A stretch of 64,000 bases of DNA from Silene latifolia (lineage: Eukaryota > Streptophyta > Magnoliopsida > Caryophyllales > Caryophyllaceae): the NCBI RefSeq assembly GCF_048544455.1, contig NC_133532.1, positions 86,693,156-86,757,155 on the forward strand, given 5' to 3'. The translations under genes were made by a program, and so were the position numbers. The first letter of the stretch is position 1. The number at the start of each line of letters is the position of its first letter. A model generated the notes under the pieces. The model saw nothing but the letters and a program-made list of their open reading frames with translations. It searched no databases and had not been told where the DNA came from. Positions 33,903 through 45,512 of the stretch are shown one piece after another.

Positions 33903-36125
33903 ATGGGTGTTTGCATGCAAATCGGTTAAAAGTTTTTCCGAGTTATAAGAATAACATATAAAACTTGTAAAATTTGTGTTATTATGAGATATCACGAAAT
34001 TAATCCATGCATGTTAATATTTCTGGTCCTAAAATGTTTTAGGGTATTTTGGTTAATTTTACGGATTTTTATTGTTCATATATTACAATAATGGCATTTA
34101 AATATGATTTTATGAGTAAAAATGTCATTTTTGGTCTAAAATTAGCTATACTTCGAATTTTCCATTGATTTTTGGATATGTTGTCACATATATTATTTTG
34201 AGATAACCTGTAAAGTTTCATAATTTTTGGACTTGTTATGCTCGAAAAATGGATTTTTCATTATTAAATTCGGATTTAGGTGAAAAATAGGTTAATATGA
34301 GTTAAATTTCGAATCTGGTCATAGAAAATTAATATGTTGTCACATGCAATTTTAAAAGATGTGTGTAAAATAATTGGCTATAAAGAAGTCTTTTTGCATG
34401 ATTTATGAATTTTTGAAGAAAAGTAGCATAAATACTGACATTATTAGTGAAAAATTAATAAAACATAATCTATGACTTAGGAAAAACGTCTATTGTTGCC
34501 TTTTATTACCTTTTTCAGATCTAAAATTGAAAAGTTAATGAATATCATTTTTCCATGTTTTTATGATTATTTTATTAAAAATCGATAAACCGCAACATTG
34601 TTTTTCCGGAAAAATTTCGAAATTTTTAACCTAAGATTTTGAACATTATGAGTGTCATGGTATTTTTTCAGAATGTTCATAATTTAAATTTCAAATTTTG
34701 AATTTATTTGAAATTTTGTGATTTATTTGAAGTTTATAGCTTATTTTTGTAATTTTTGGTCCATTTATGAACAATTTTATAAAATATGGGTTAATTATGG
34801 TCAAATTATTAGTGAAGACTAAATTTTGAGTCCTAAGAGGTTAGGGTAATTAACTTATGCATAAATATGAGTTTATGTATTTTTGTGATTATAAAAATGT
34901 TGAAATCACGCAAATCCGTAAAAACCGAGTAATATACGATATTGGCTAATTAAAGGCGATTTAGCATGAAATTGGGCATGATCATACATATTATAATGCT
35001 GCATTTTTTATGATTGTCATAATTTTAATTTATGTAATTTTGAATTATGTAATTTTACATAGTATGGCCTTAGATTTTAATTGGTATTTCCCGAAATGTA
35101 TGGGAATATCGATTCGGTTGTAATTTTTATTGTGATCTCGTATCACCGTTATGTAATTTAATAGATTTATTTTATTTTAGTTACAAATGTATAATAGGAA
35201 ATTATGTAATTTATTATGTAATTTTATTCATTCCGGAGTTCCCAAAGACGGATTTCTTCAAGAATGGCGATACATAAAGACGGTGTTACCTCGAGATGCG
35301 TGCCACAACCGAAGTTCAAGGGACCAATGGAGTTGGTTTCCGAATATGTAATAGTTAAATAGTTTTTCTATTTTAGGAAGGCCATACTAGGATTTATTTT
35401 TGCTTGCATTTTATTTATATGTCGCATGCATCGCTAAATCGCCATAACTAAAACATGCATCTTCTTTTTATCGAGTTTATCGACCGTGTCAATTAAAATT
35501 ATCGTAGTTCATCGCTTTAGTTCACTTAAAACGTGATAGATAATAAATTGACATGACCTCTCGCTAAAACAATCAATTGAGACATAGCCTTACCAAATAG
35601 TAGAAACCATGAAAACCTATTTCGTGAGGGAGTGCACTCGGCCACACCGGGGTACAAACCTTGTTACGTAGGGGAAGTGGGTGATAAATGTCTATCCACC
35701 GAATTCATGTTGATGAGGGTTTCATCGGCCACAACGTGCCCAAGTTAATGTGGGTTTGGATCATGGACACATTTATTCGAAATTTGGATTGAACTCAACA
35801 AAAGTTTTTCGATAAGGGTTTTATCGGCCACACCGTCCCCTTGTTGAATGTGTTTTGGGCTATAGATAAATGTTAATGTAATATTATCGACCAAGAGTTC
35901 TAAAAGTTGAATCGATTAAAACGTTAATCCACCGAGTTATATTGATGAGGGTTTCATCGGCCACACCGTGCCCAAGTTAATATGAATTTGGGTCTTGGAA
36001 TCATTTATTATAGTTGGGTAGAGGTCACTATATAAATGTTCATATCTTGTTAATTAATTACAAGTATGATTTAAAAAAGACAAAATGTTAATATTTCCTT
36101 TCCTCCATATTTGTAGTGCATTACA
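33903..36125 (+). other. Long copia leader with repeated segment
   Basis: 2.2 kb of AT-rich sequence without an ORF. From about 35640 to 36000 it contains three to four diverged copies of a segment around ATCGGCCACACCGTGCCCAAG, at roughly 110-130 bp intervals (about 35640, 35725, 35830 and 35957). Typical copia leaders are far shorter; part may be a decayed gag capsid region. Confidence 0.65.
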
Positions 36126-36662
36126 ATGAATCCATCAAACGCTACCGCACCAATAACTATTGAATCATACCACAATGTTCTTGACGACATTTGCTCCAAC
36201 AATGATTTCGACACCACTAGAGAACTTCATTTCGGGATAGGTTCGGATGGAAACCTTAACTTCATCACCTCTTCAAAACCACCCACTACTACTAGACCTC
36301 GTGTGAGTCCGTCTTAGGAAGACTACCTCATGCAATCTATAGGGTCTTTGTCTCTTGAAGATAAAGATGCCAAAGCTAGTGGGAGCTCTAGCAATCAAGT
36401 TCTTGCTTCAAAGGGCAAGAGGTTCAAGAAGAAGAGAAAGAAAATCAAAAACTTCAAGCAAGTTAATGATGAGTGCCATTATTGCTATGGCATGGGACAT
36501 TGGCTTAGGAATTGTCCCGTATATTTGCGAAATATAAGGGAAGGACTCATTACTCCAAAAGGTACAATTCCTAAAGAAATTTATGTTATTGATATAAATT
36601 ATACTTCCACTACGACATGGGTACTAGATACCGGTTGTGGTTCTCACCTTTGTAATCATTGA
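36126..36662 (+). pseudogene. Copia gag remnant with zinc knuckle and protease start
   Basis: Two frame segments (36126-36317 and 36330-36662) separated by a stop. The first has no match to the usual copia capsid (UBN2) core, which seems to be missing. The second has a basic stretch, a C-x2-C-x4-H-x4-C knuckle (C-H-Y-C ... H ... C, about 36474-36517) and the protease active site V-L-D-T-G (about 36621). A stop at 36661 (CATTGACAGG, where a CTG/CAG context is expected) separates it from the rest of the protease. Confidence 0.8.
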
Positions 36663-36677
36663 CAGGGTTTAAGAGAT

Positions 36678-38303
36678 GTGGAGAGGCTTAGCAAGGGAGA
36701 TGTGGATCTATGCCTTGGAAATGGAGCTCGGGTAGCGGCCGAATCCAAGGGAACTTATGTTTTAGCTTTGCCTAATGGATTTGAGTTGTATTTGCATAAT
36801 TGTTTTTATGTGCCTACGCTCTCTAAAAACATTATTTCAATCGCCATGCTAGACATGGACGGTTTTTGTTTTGTCATTAAGAACAATCGTTGTACTATTT
36901 CTAGCAATGATTTGGTTATTGGCCAAGCTTCTTCCATTAATGGCATTTACATTTTAGAGACCTCAAATCCGACGAATGATATTTATAACATTCAATCAAA
37001 GAAACTCAAAACAAGTGACCCAAGTGAAGCGTTCATTTGGCATTGTCGATTAGGTCACATAAACGAGAATCGCATCAAAAGATTAATTTCAACTAATGTG
37101 ATTACACCATTTGATTATCAATCATTTGGTACATGCGAATATTGCCTACTTGGCAAAATGACTCGTAATTCTTTTAGTGGTAAAGGGACACGAGCTAGTG
37201 AGCTATTAGGACTCATACACACCGATGTATGCGGACTAATGAGTATCACCGCTCGTGGTAATTATGACTACTTTATAACCTTCACCGATGACTTAAGTAG
37301 ATATGGGTATATCTATTTAATGAAACACAAGAGTGAAGCGTTTGAGAAATTCAAGGAATTTCAAAACGAAGTAGAGAACCAATTGAACAAAAGGATTAAG
37401 GCACTACGATCCGATCGTGGTGGAGAATACCTTAGCCTTGAATTTGATTCACACTTGAAAGGTCGTGGTATTATATCACAACTTACTCCACCCGGAACAC
37501 CACAACTTAATGGTGTTGCCGAAAGGAGGAATCGAACCCTACTTGATATGGTTCGATCCATGATGAGTCAAACCGAGTTACCGAACTCGTTTTGGGGATT
37601 TGCGATTCAAACCGCAATTAGATCTTTGAATAATAGTCCCACTAAATCCACCGAGAAAACTCCATGTGAGATGTGGACGGGAAGGATTCCCAATATATCC
37701 TATATGAAGATTTGGGGATGTGATGCTTACGTCAAGTCTAAGAACGACAACAAGCTTGCCCCAAGATCCGAAAAGTGCATCTTTGTAGGTTACCCCTTAA
37801 CCTCACGAGGTTATTACTTCTACAAACCTCAAGATAACAAAGTGTTTGTGTCTTGCGAGGCTGTCTTCTTAGAAAGACAATTTATTTCTAAGAGACAGAG
37901 TGGGAGAAATTTTAAACTTGACGAAGTTCAAGAGCCACAAACCGAGGTAGAGACGCAAGAAGATGTTCCTTCGTCGTCTAACGCGGTTGTACCTACTCCA
38001 CTAAGAAGGACGGGCCGAGTAATTCGCCATCCCGATCGATATGTGGGACTTATCGAGGAAGATGGAACACTCGATGTATTGCTTATGGAAAGTGATGAGC
38101 CCGCCACCTACAAGGCCACAATCTCTAGTCCAAATTCCTCCTTATGGCTTGAAGCCATGAAGTCCGAAATGGATTCTATGCATGAAAACCAAGTTTGGGA
38201 CTTGGTAGATTTGCCTAAAGGGGCAAGACCCCTCCAATGCAAATGGATATTCAAGGTCAAGAATGGCATAGAAAACATGACGATGTCTACAAAGCTAGGC
38301 TAG
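36678..38303 (+). pseudogene. Copia polyprotein: protease end, integrase, start of RT
   Basis: 541 codons open. A C-terminal protease part is followed by the integrase zinc domain (W-H-C-R-L-G-H ... C-E-Y-C, about 37040-37150) and the DDE core: D in H-T-D-V-C-G, D in R-S-D-R-G-G-E-Y, E in N-G-V-A-E-R-R-N-R. A linker and the RT N-terminus (W-L-E-A-M-K-S-E-M, W-D-L-V-D-L-P-K-G) come next. The frame is lost at about 38265-38300, where a few bases seem missing, and continues at 38237-39334 in another frame. The integrase catalytic triad is intact. Confidence 0.9.
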
Positions 38304-39334
38304 TGGCAAAAGGATTTACCCAAATCCAAGGTCTCCATTATGATGAGACCTTCGCCCCCGTAGCCATGCTAAGATCCATACGGACTTTGTTAGCGATTGC
38401 CGCATTTCATGACTATGAAATATGGCAAATGGATGTCAAAACCGCTTTTCTAAATGGGCATTTAGAAGAGGAGGTGTACATGATACAACCCGAAGGTTTT
38501 GTTGATTCTAAAAATCCTAACAAAGTGTGCAAGCTTAAGAGATCTATTTATGGTCTTAAGCAAGCATCTAGAAGTTGGAATCATCGATTCAATCATGTTA
38601 TAAAGGAAAATGGTTTCACTCGAAGTGTTGAGGAACCATGTTTATACATGAAATTCAGTGGGAGCAATGTTGTGTTCCTAATCTTGTATTTCGATGACAT
38701 ACTACTCATTGGAAATGATATTCCAATGTTGTCTTCTGTTAAGAAGTGGTTAGGTAACCACTTCCAAATGAAGGATTTAGGAGAGGCACAACGCATATTA
38801 GGTATCCGGATCTATAGAGATAGATCCAAGAGGATATTGGCACTAAGTCAAGAGTCTTATGTTGATAAGATTCTTCGACGGTTCAGTATGGACAAATCCA
38901 AAAGGGGTTTGGTACCTATGGTAACCGGGACGATATTGAGAAAGACTCAATGTCCCTCCGAACCCCATGATGTTGAACGCATGAAGTTGATCCCTTATGC
39001 TTCCGTTGTTGGATCAATCATGTATGCCATGATATGCACACGTCCTGATGTCTCGTATGCCTTGAGCATGACGAGTAGATATCAAGGAAATCCAGGTGAG
39101 AGTCATTGGATTGCAGTCAAGAACATCCTTAAGTACTTGAGAAGAACTAAGGATTCTATCCTTGTGTTTGGAGGAGACACTGAGTTGCGTGTTAATGGAT
39201 ACACGGACTCAAGTTTTCAAACAGATAGAGATGACTTGAAATCACAAGTCGGTTTCGTGTTTATGCTCAATGGTGGTGCCGTAAGTGGAGAAGCTTCAAG
39301 GAAGTCAGAATCATGGATTCTACAACGGAGGTGA
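38237..39334 (+). pseudogene. Copia polyprotein: reverse transcriptase and start of RNase H
   Basis: 365 codons. RT motifs: K-A-R-L-V-A-K-G-F-T-Q, Q-M-D-V-K-T-A-F-L-N-G, Y-M-x-Q-P-E-G-F, S-I-Y-G-L-K-Q-A-S-R and the catalytic box, here L-Y-F-D-D-I rather than the usual L-Y-V-D-D. RNase H begins at V-N-G-Y-T-D-S-S. The frame ends at about 39334 within the usual T-E-A-E-Y motif, again at a place where a CTG is expected. It makes cDNA for the element when intact. Confidence 0.9.
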
Positions 39335-39672
39335 GTACATTGCAAAGATCGAAGTCGCTAAGGAAGTCATTTGATCGGCAATTCACGGAAGGTCTAAAAG
39401 TAGTACCTACCGCTAATGATCCCATAACTCTCTATTGTGATAATAGTGGGACGATCTTCCAAGCTAAGGAGCCGAAGTCTAGTAATAGATCTAGACATGT
39501 ACTAAGAAAATATCATGTAATAAGAGATTTCATTGAAAGAAAGGAAATTGCGATTTGTAAGGTTGGGACGGATGACAACATAGCCGATCCGCTCACCAAG
39601 TCTTTATCGCAGGCTAAGCATGATGGACATGTTACGTCCATGGGACTTAAACGTGTACCAAGTTTTTGTTAG
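39313..39672 (+). pseudogene. Copia RNase H C-terminal part
   Basis: Carries L-Y-C-D-N-S-G and K-Y-H-V-I-R-D-F-I, then A-D-P-L-T-K-S-L, the conserved end of copia RNase H, followed by a stop at 39672. The first 30 codons are scrambled relative to the family, consistent with indels near 39331-39400. Confidence 0.85.
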
Positions 39673-40436
39673 ATTTTGAAATGAAATGAAAGTGTTGTTT
39701 TTGTTTATGTTCATAATCACATTTGTCTTTTATCTTTAATTTATACATTGTTACATCCAAACGGGTTGTAGAGACAAATTGAACCCCGTTAAAGTGAACA
39801 CGGATTAACATAGTATTTGCCCATAGTCACTTGTATGAGGTGACGTCTCGAAGTGACTAGAGTGTGAGGCGATTGATGGCAAGTTCAAGTGCCATAGAGT
39901 CATGTGAGATGACTAGTCGATCACATAGGCAGACTGTTAGGAACATTTTGTCGGGCCTTATGACCGCTTATAGAGTTCTGGCAATTTATATAGCCTGGTC
40001 GTGGCGAGAGCTACTATAGTATTCAAATGAGTCGATTCTTTTGACTAAAGACTATTCGCCTAAGATGGCACAGTTTCATATTAACTTTGATTTGTGTTAC
40101 TACGACCTTCGTAAATGGGGTCAAATGGGCATATTTTGGGTTATGATGGCTGTGGCTAGTCGAAGGGAATGAGTGCGATAGGAATTGTCCACCCCTAGTC
40201 AGGGTTATAACAATATCTCGGGGCCACTCGAGGAGTAATAAATCGAAAATGCGTGGCCACGCTCGGAAAGTATCTATGATAGATAAGTCCGGTCAATCGG
40301 TTATTCTCCAGATCGAGGAAACCACTCTCGATATGATCACTTGCAAGTACGACCCAAAGACACCTTGCATTGAGTGGGAGATAGTAATAGGACAAGAGAA
40401 TTGGTGACGCACACTTGTCGAGGACAAGTGGGAGAT
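39673..40436 (+). other. Copia 3' untranslated region and polypurine tract
   Basis: About 760 bp without a gene. A word near 39741-39770 (ACATCCAAACGGGTTGTA) is the apparent source of filler at 45443-45472. The polypurine tract GACAAGTGGGAGA lies just before the right LTR. Confidence 0.75.
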
Positions 40437-41690
40437 TGTTGGGAAATGTGTCCTCAACAATAGTGCGATCACATGATTTAAATATCATTATTAAATCTCA
40501 TTTTATAGAATACAATTGGGAAGTATTTTTTACTGTCAACTGGTCAACATATATCGGTAATGATTGGCTGACTAGAGTTTGACATTACTGTCGTGCGACG
40601 GTGGTGATCAGTTGACGCCCTAGGTCATACCTATAGGGCAACACTCTTAATTGATCATTTAATTAATCGTATAATGTTACGAGTTAATTAAATTACTTGA
40701 AAAATTGACGGACGATTTTGGAAGTAAAATTTACGTATCACATTGAAATGTGATTAAATGAGATATGGTCTGAGTAATCGAATTGTATCATTACTCGGAT
40801 GAAATTATTGTTTAAAGAAACAATTGGATTTGAATGAATTATTATAAATATGATTTATAAATTGGTAAAATATTTTGGCACAGGTAATTATGAATTACTA
40901 AGTTGATTTTTGTATATGACGTATTTTTATTAATACGTTGATTTTTAATATGTTAAAAATACATAACAAATTTATGTCACATATGACATGTGACATATTG
41001 ACATTTGACAAAAATAATATGGATCCCATATTATCATATGTGCCGAAAATGGGAGGTGGTTTAAACAAATATTGTGTTTGTTTAAATTAGTGGTAAGCGT
41101 AATGATGATTAACCTAATTCTAGCCATGCACCCTACACATTATTGTAAAGAACAAATTGTGCATGCATTGGCCCTTTATCCTCCACCCTACCCGGTTTTC
41201 CATTGAAAAGAACAAGGGTTCTTTTGCTTATTTTAATTATCATTCACCATATGAATGTGTGGGTGATTATTATTATTCATTCACTTGATAAAAATTATTT
41301 TTAGAGAGATAAAAATAACACTCTTCCTCTCCTCTTCTCCTACCCGGTTTTAGGAGCCAAAACCAAACAATTTTTGGTTCAATTTTTCACAAGATTAATA
41401 TTGTACTAGCTCATATAATATTAATTAGATTAAGAGTTAGCTTTGGGTATTATTCCTAAGGAGAGATCCTACACTTGGATCTTGTTTCTTCCATTAAAGG
41501 AAAGCTCAAGAACAAAAGAAAAGGAGATTTCTTTTGTGCCCATAAAACCGACACTTCCATTGTAAGAACATGATTTCTTCTCTATTATGTTTATTTGTTT
41601 GCATGCATAAAATCCATGTTTAATTTTATGACAAATTAATTTTAACATATATGAGTATGTTAGTATGTATATAGATCTACATTTCCTTCA
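40437..41690 (+). repeat. 3' LTR of the copia element
   Basis: 1254 bp, TGTTGGGAAATG...CCTTCA, followed by CAAAC. Confidence 0.93.
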
Positions 41691-42899
41691 CAAACCCCTT
41701 GGGAATCCATGCCATCTCTGATGACGAGCCAACCCTGGACTGCTCACACCTCATCCTGCCTATTGATGATAAGGTGAATGCCTTGGAAAAGGATGCCCCA
41801 GACGGGATGTTCGTATTCTGCGCCGCAACCATGCTCACCATATCTCAACAGGTTGAAGAAGCCATAGCCAGTCTCACAAAATGGATTACCCGACTTGAGG
41901 ATGCCTACCACCGGTTGATCTTTAACCCACCGACACCGACACTACGCCCGAGGGAGGGTCCTCCAAGCACCCAAAACTCCCCTCACCAGAAAGGGTTGCT
42001 CCCGCGACCACTCTGGCACGCACCCTACAATAATCAACCCCACAATAACTTCCCCCACAAGAACTTCCCCTACAAAAATTATCCGGCGAGGAATACCTCT
42101 CCAAGGTACCCTCGCGATCCCAAAATCAACGGTATCTAGAGCGACGACACAAAGGATGTCTACATCATTCCGGGAAAGGGCAAACAAGTAAAAGAGATCG
42201 GTCATCTTACCCAGTCCGGATGTTCCTACCAAAACCCGAACAATACAACAGTCGTTCCAACAACGAATGACCAAGTTGTCCCGGACGTGGACACTCAACC
42301 CAAGGTTCCCGAAAACTCGATCCTTAAACCAATTGCAAAAAGCAAAGCCGGAAATTTCAATTTGGCAACTAATTGCGACATCTTTCGAACATCGGCAGGC
42401 TTTGTTACAAGCCTTGGGAAAGTTAACGGTTCTCTCTACCTCCTCTCCTGAAGAAGTGGTAGCACACATGACAAGTATGTCCCCGACCTGAGCAACCTGG
42501 TCATCTTCTCTGATGTAAGATATCCCTACATTCGGAGCCAACCATAACCTGGCCCTCTATATAACTGTGCAATACCTTAAGAAAAATGTGCCTATGGTTC
42601 TAGTGGATGATGGATCCGCAGTCAATGCCATGCCCCTCAAGACAACTCATAGACCGGGTATCAAAGAAGCTAATTTGGTCCCAACTTACCAAGGACTACA
42701 TGCCTATGATGGCACCCGTCGACATCGACACAATTGCAATTGGACCCTTGGAAAGACAAGCAAATTTTCAGGTGGTCGACATCGACGCTTCTTTCAACAT
42801 AACTCTGGGACGCCCCTGGATTCACGCCGCTGACGCCGTGACCTCAACCCTTCATCAGAAAATCAGGGTCCCTTTCAACGGGAAACAATCACAATTCCC
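41691..42899 (+). mobile_element. Gypsy copy W, right part
   Basis: Continues W after the copia insertion. An open frame at 41699-42139 (Q-V-E-E-A-I-A-S-L-T, then Pro/Asn/Tyr-rich) is the gag-PR linker, followed by the protease remnant. W stops at 42900, where a copia LTR begins. Confidence 0.7.
42540..42899 (+). pseudogene. Gypsy aspartic protease remnant (copy W)
   Basis: Across two frames: V-L-V-D-D-G-S-A-V-N near 42595-42630, comparable to the D-x-G-S-A active site of Tat/Ogre proteases, then F-N-I-T-L-G-R-P-W-I near 42795-42825, the conserved second motif. At least one frameshift lies between 42640 and 42700. No RT follows. Confidence 0.75.
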
Positions 42900-43548
42900 T
42901 GTTGGAGTTAGTGTCCTCCACAATAATGCGTTTACATAATAAATCTCATTAAAGGAATATCATTAGGATATTTATTATTTGATCCTCGTCATTTGATTAA
43001 CGTAAATCGATAACGGTTGGCTGACTAGAGTTTGACGTTATTGTCGTAAGACGGCGGTGATCAACTGACCCCTTTCGGTCACACCTAAAGGAACGAACCC
43101 CAATTGACAAGTAATTAATTGTATGAGATAAAATTTATTTAGTCCCTTGATTTATTGACTAAAAGGTTATTCGATCCTTTTTAGAGAGATTTCGAGTTGC
43201 GAACTCTAGGCCCGACAGTTATTATTTAATTATGCGATAATTGAATAATAAATTTTATGAGACGGGTTTTAGTTAATTAATTGATAATTCACTAAAATAT
43301 TACTAATTGATTAATGTGATTAATATTAGTACGTAAATAATATGTGTAGCTGTACACATATATTTACGGAGTGTTTTGGACTAAATTTATTGGGAAGCAT
43401 TTAAACATAAAACGATGTTTAAAGTAAAATTACACGTATTTGTGCGACAAATATAAGAACCGATATGGATCCATAAATGGAACATTAAACCGTGTAAATG
43501 GATGATTATAAATATAATCATTACACTCATGACTTTGATTTATCCCAG
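42900..43548 (+). repeat. Partial copia LTR, truncated
   Basis: Begins TGTTGGAGTTAGTGTCCTCC and is alignable with the copia LTR above (shared GGCTGACTAGAGTTTGAC, CGGTGATCA and AATTAATTG words), but it is a different family. It runs about 650 bp before LINE A sequence starts; no CA end, primer site or partner LTR is found. The exact right edge is uncertain. Confidence 0.65.
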
Positions 43549-45442
43549 CAACTTTTGTTCTATTTTATTTGATCACAATCCTTCAGTGTGTTTCAGAAGA
43601 TAGGATAGAGTGCACAGAAAGCCTCCTTTTAGGTATTTTAATATGTGGAGTATGGATGAACATTTTGCTGAGGTAGTACAGACTACTTGGGCTACTAGCA
43701 TTGATGGGACTATGATGTATAATTTGGTTCAGAAACATAAACTGCTGAAGACTCCTTTGAAAGCTCTTAATAACAATAGGTATTCTGATATTGAGAAGTC
43801 TGTGGGTGTGGCTAAGATGTTACTTGAGGATTTGCAGAAACATATGCATGACAATCCTACTGATATGTCTATTTTGGCTGCAGAAAGGGAAGCAGCTGCT
43901 TTTTAATCAGTTAAGCAAAATGCAGCATAACTATTTATCCCAAAAAGCTAAAGTAGAGTGGATAAAGTTTGGGGACGAAAACACCAGATTTTTCCACTCA
44001 CATTTAAGAGCTAGGCATATTCATAATAGGGTTATGACCATTAAGAACCAGGAGGGGGTGTTGTGTTCTACCCCAGAGGATATTGAGGAAGCCTTCTTAT
44101 CTTATTACAACAATCTTATTGGCATAAGTCAGACTACTACTCCTGTTCATGTTCCTACTGTTAGGACTGGGCCTACTATCCAAGCCTCACATGCTGATAT
44201 TCTTCTAGCTCCTGTCACCACTGAGGAGATTAGAAATAGTATTTTTTCAATTCCTTCTACTAAGGCTCCAGGACCTGATGGCTATTCGAGTCAATTTTTT
44301 AAAGATGCCTGGGAAATTGTGGGGCCTGATGTCATTGATGCCATTCAAAATTTCTTTCATCATGGTCAGTTGCTTAAGCAAGTGAACACTACTACTCTTA
44401 CTTTGATCCCCAAAACTTCTCACCCTGGGAGTGTGCTTGAATTTAGGCCTATAGCTTGTTGTAACACAGTCTACAAAGCTATTGCCAAGATCCTTTGCAA
44501 CAGATTGAATAAGGTTCTGCCTGAGATTATTAGTCCAAATCAAGGGGGGTTTGTGAAAGGTAGGAGCATTGTGGATAATGTTCTAATCTGTCAAGACCTG
44601 GTTAGACTATATAATAGGAAAGCTGCTTCTCCTCGTTGCTTAATCAAAATTGATCTAAGGAAGGCCTATGATTCTGTGGAATGGTCTTTCTTACAACAAA
44701 TGCTTGAGGCTTTGAACTTTCCTCAAAAATTCATTCAGTTGGTTATGGCCTGTGTTACCTCTCATACTTATTCTCTTGCTGTTAATGGGGGATTATTTGG
44801 ATTCTTTCATGGGAAGAGGGGGCTTAGACAGGGAGATCCCATGTCTCCACTGCTTTTCACCCTCTGTATGGAATATCTGTCACGAATCTTAGGGGTGGTA
44901 GCACAGCAAGATGGGTTTAGATTTTATCCTTTATGGGGACATATCAGATTAAATCACTTATTGTTTGCAGATGACCTCTTATTATTCTGCAAAGGAACTG
45001 AACCTGCTATCATGTGGATGCTCGGAGGTTTTGCTACCTTTTCTGCTGCTACTGGACTGCATTTGAACAAGGACAAGTCTGAGATATATTTCAATGGTAT
45101 GTTAGCTGCCCATATGGATAATATCCTTCAGGTCTCGGGGTTTCATAGAGGTACTCTACCTTTTAAGTACTTGGGTGTCCCTATTTCATCCAAGAAATTG
45201 ACTAAATCTGAAGGTATGAAGCTAACTGAGAGGATTGTTGCAAGAATCAGAGGTTGGAGTGCTAAATATCTGTCTTATGCTGGGAGGCTAACCCTTGTTC
45301 AGTCTGTCCTTACCACTCTTCATTCATATTGGGCTACTATTTTCTTGATACCTAAGGGTATTATGAATAGGATCAATGCCCTATGTAGAAACTATCTGTG
45401 GGGAGGCAAGGCTGACTATACTAAAGATGGGTTAATCCAAAC
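43549..45442 (+). pseudogene. LINE A (L1-type) reverse transcriptase, truncated
   Basis: Starts inside the C-terminal end of the endonuclease (D-H-N-P-S, about 43572) and reads F-R-Y-F-N-M-W. One frame change near 43895 follows, then a long open RT frame (43791-45482). Motifs: K-A-P-G-P-D-G, F-R-P-I-A-C-C-N, D-L-R-K-A-Y-D-S-V-E-W, R-G-L-R-Q-G-D-P-M-S-P and the catalytic F-A-D-D. After S-Y-A-G-R-L-T-L-V-Q and N-Y-L-W-G-G the homology ends, so the 3' end with poly-A tail is missing. In a complete LINE the protein copies RNA into DNA at the nicked target. Confidence 0.9.
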
Positions 45443-45512
45443 TTATACTTTGTTACATCCAAACGGGTTGTATTATGAATAGGATCAATGCCCTATTATG
45501 AATAGGATCAAT
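45443..45512. other. Patchwork filler joining the two LINEs
   Basis: 45443-45472 is a 30-base near-copy (one mismatch) of copia sequence 39741-39770. 45472-45494 repeats 45360-45382 of LINE A exactly, and 45495-45512 repeats the first 18 bases of that unit again. LINE B homology begins right after, in opposite orientation. Such patchwork is typical of templated end joining. Confidence 0.8.

Larger units (their letters stand above)
32636..41690 (+). mobile_element. Ty1/copia element, full-length but with broken ORF
   Basis: 9.06 kb with 1252/1254 bp LTRs (TGTTGGGAAATG...CCTTCA), CAAAC target duplication, an initiator tRNA-Met primer site, a 2.2 kb leader, a short gag, and protease-integrase-RT-RNase H in copia order. 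There are frame breaks near 36318, 36661, 38265-38300 and 39325-39345. The LTRs differ mainly at four CAG/CTG spots plus about three single bases, so the insertion is recent. It lies inside the gag-PR region of gypsy copy W. Confidence 0.93.

Noticed and set aside
41942..42541. 199-codon minus-strand frame
   Set aside because: Antisense of the gypsy W gag-PR linker, whose plus-strand reading shows recognisable motifs.
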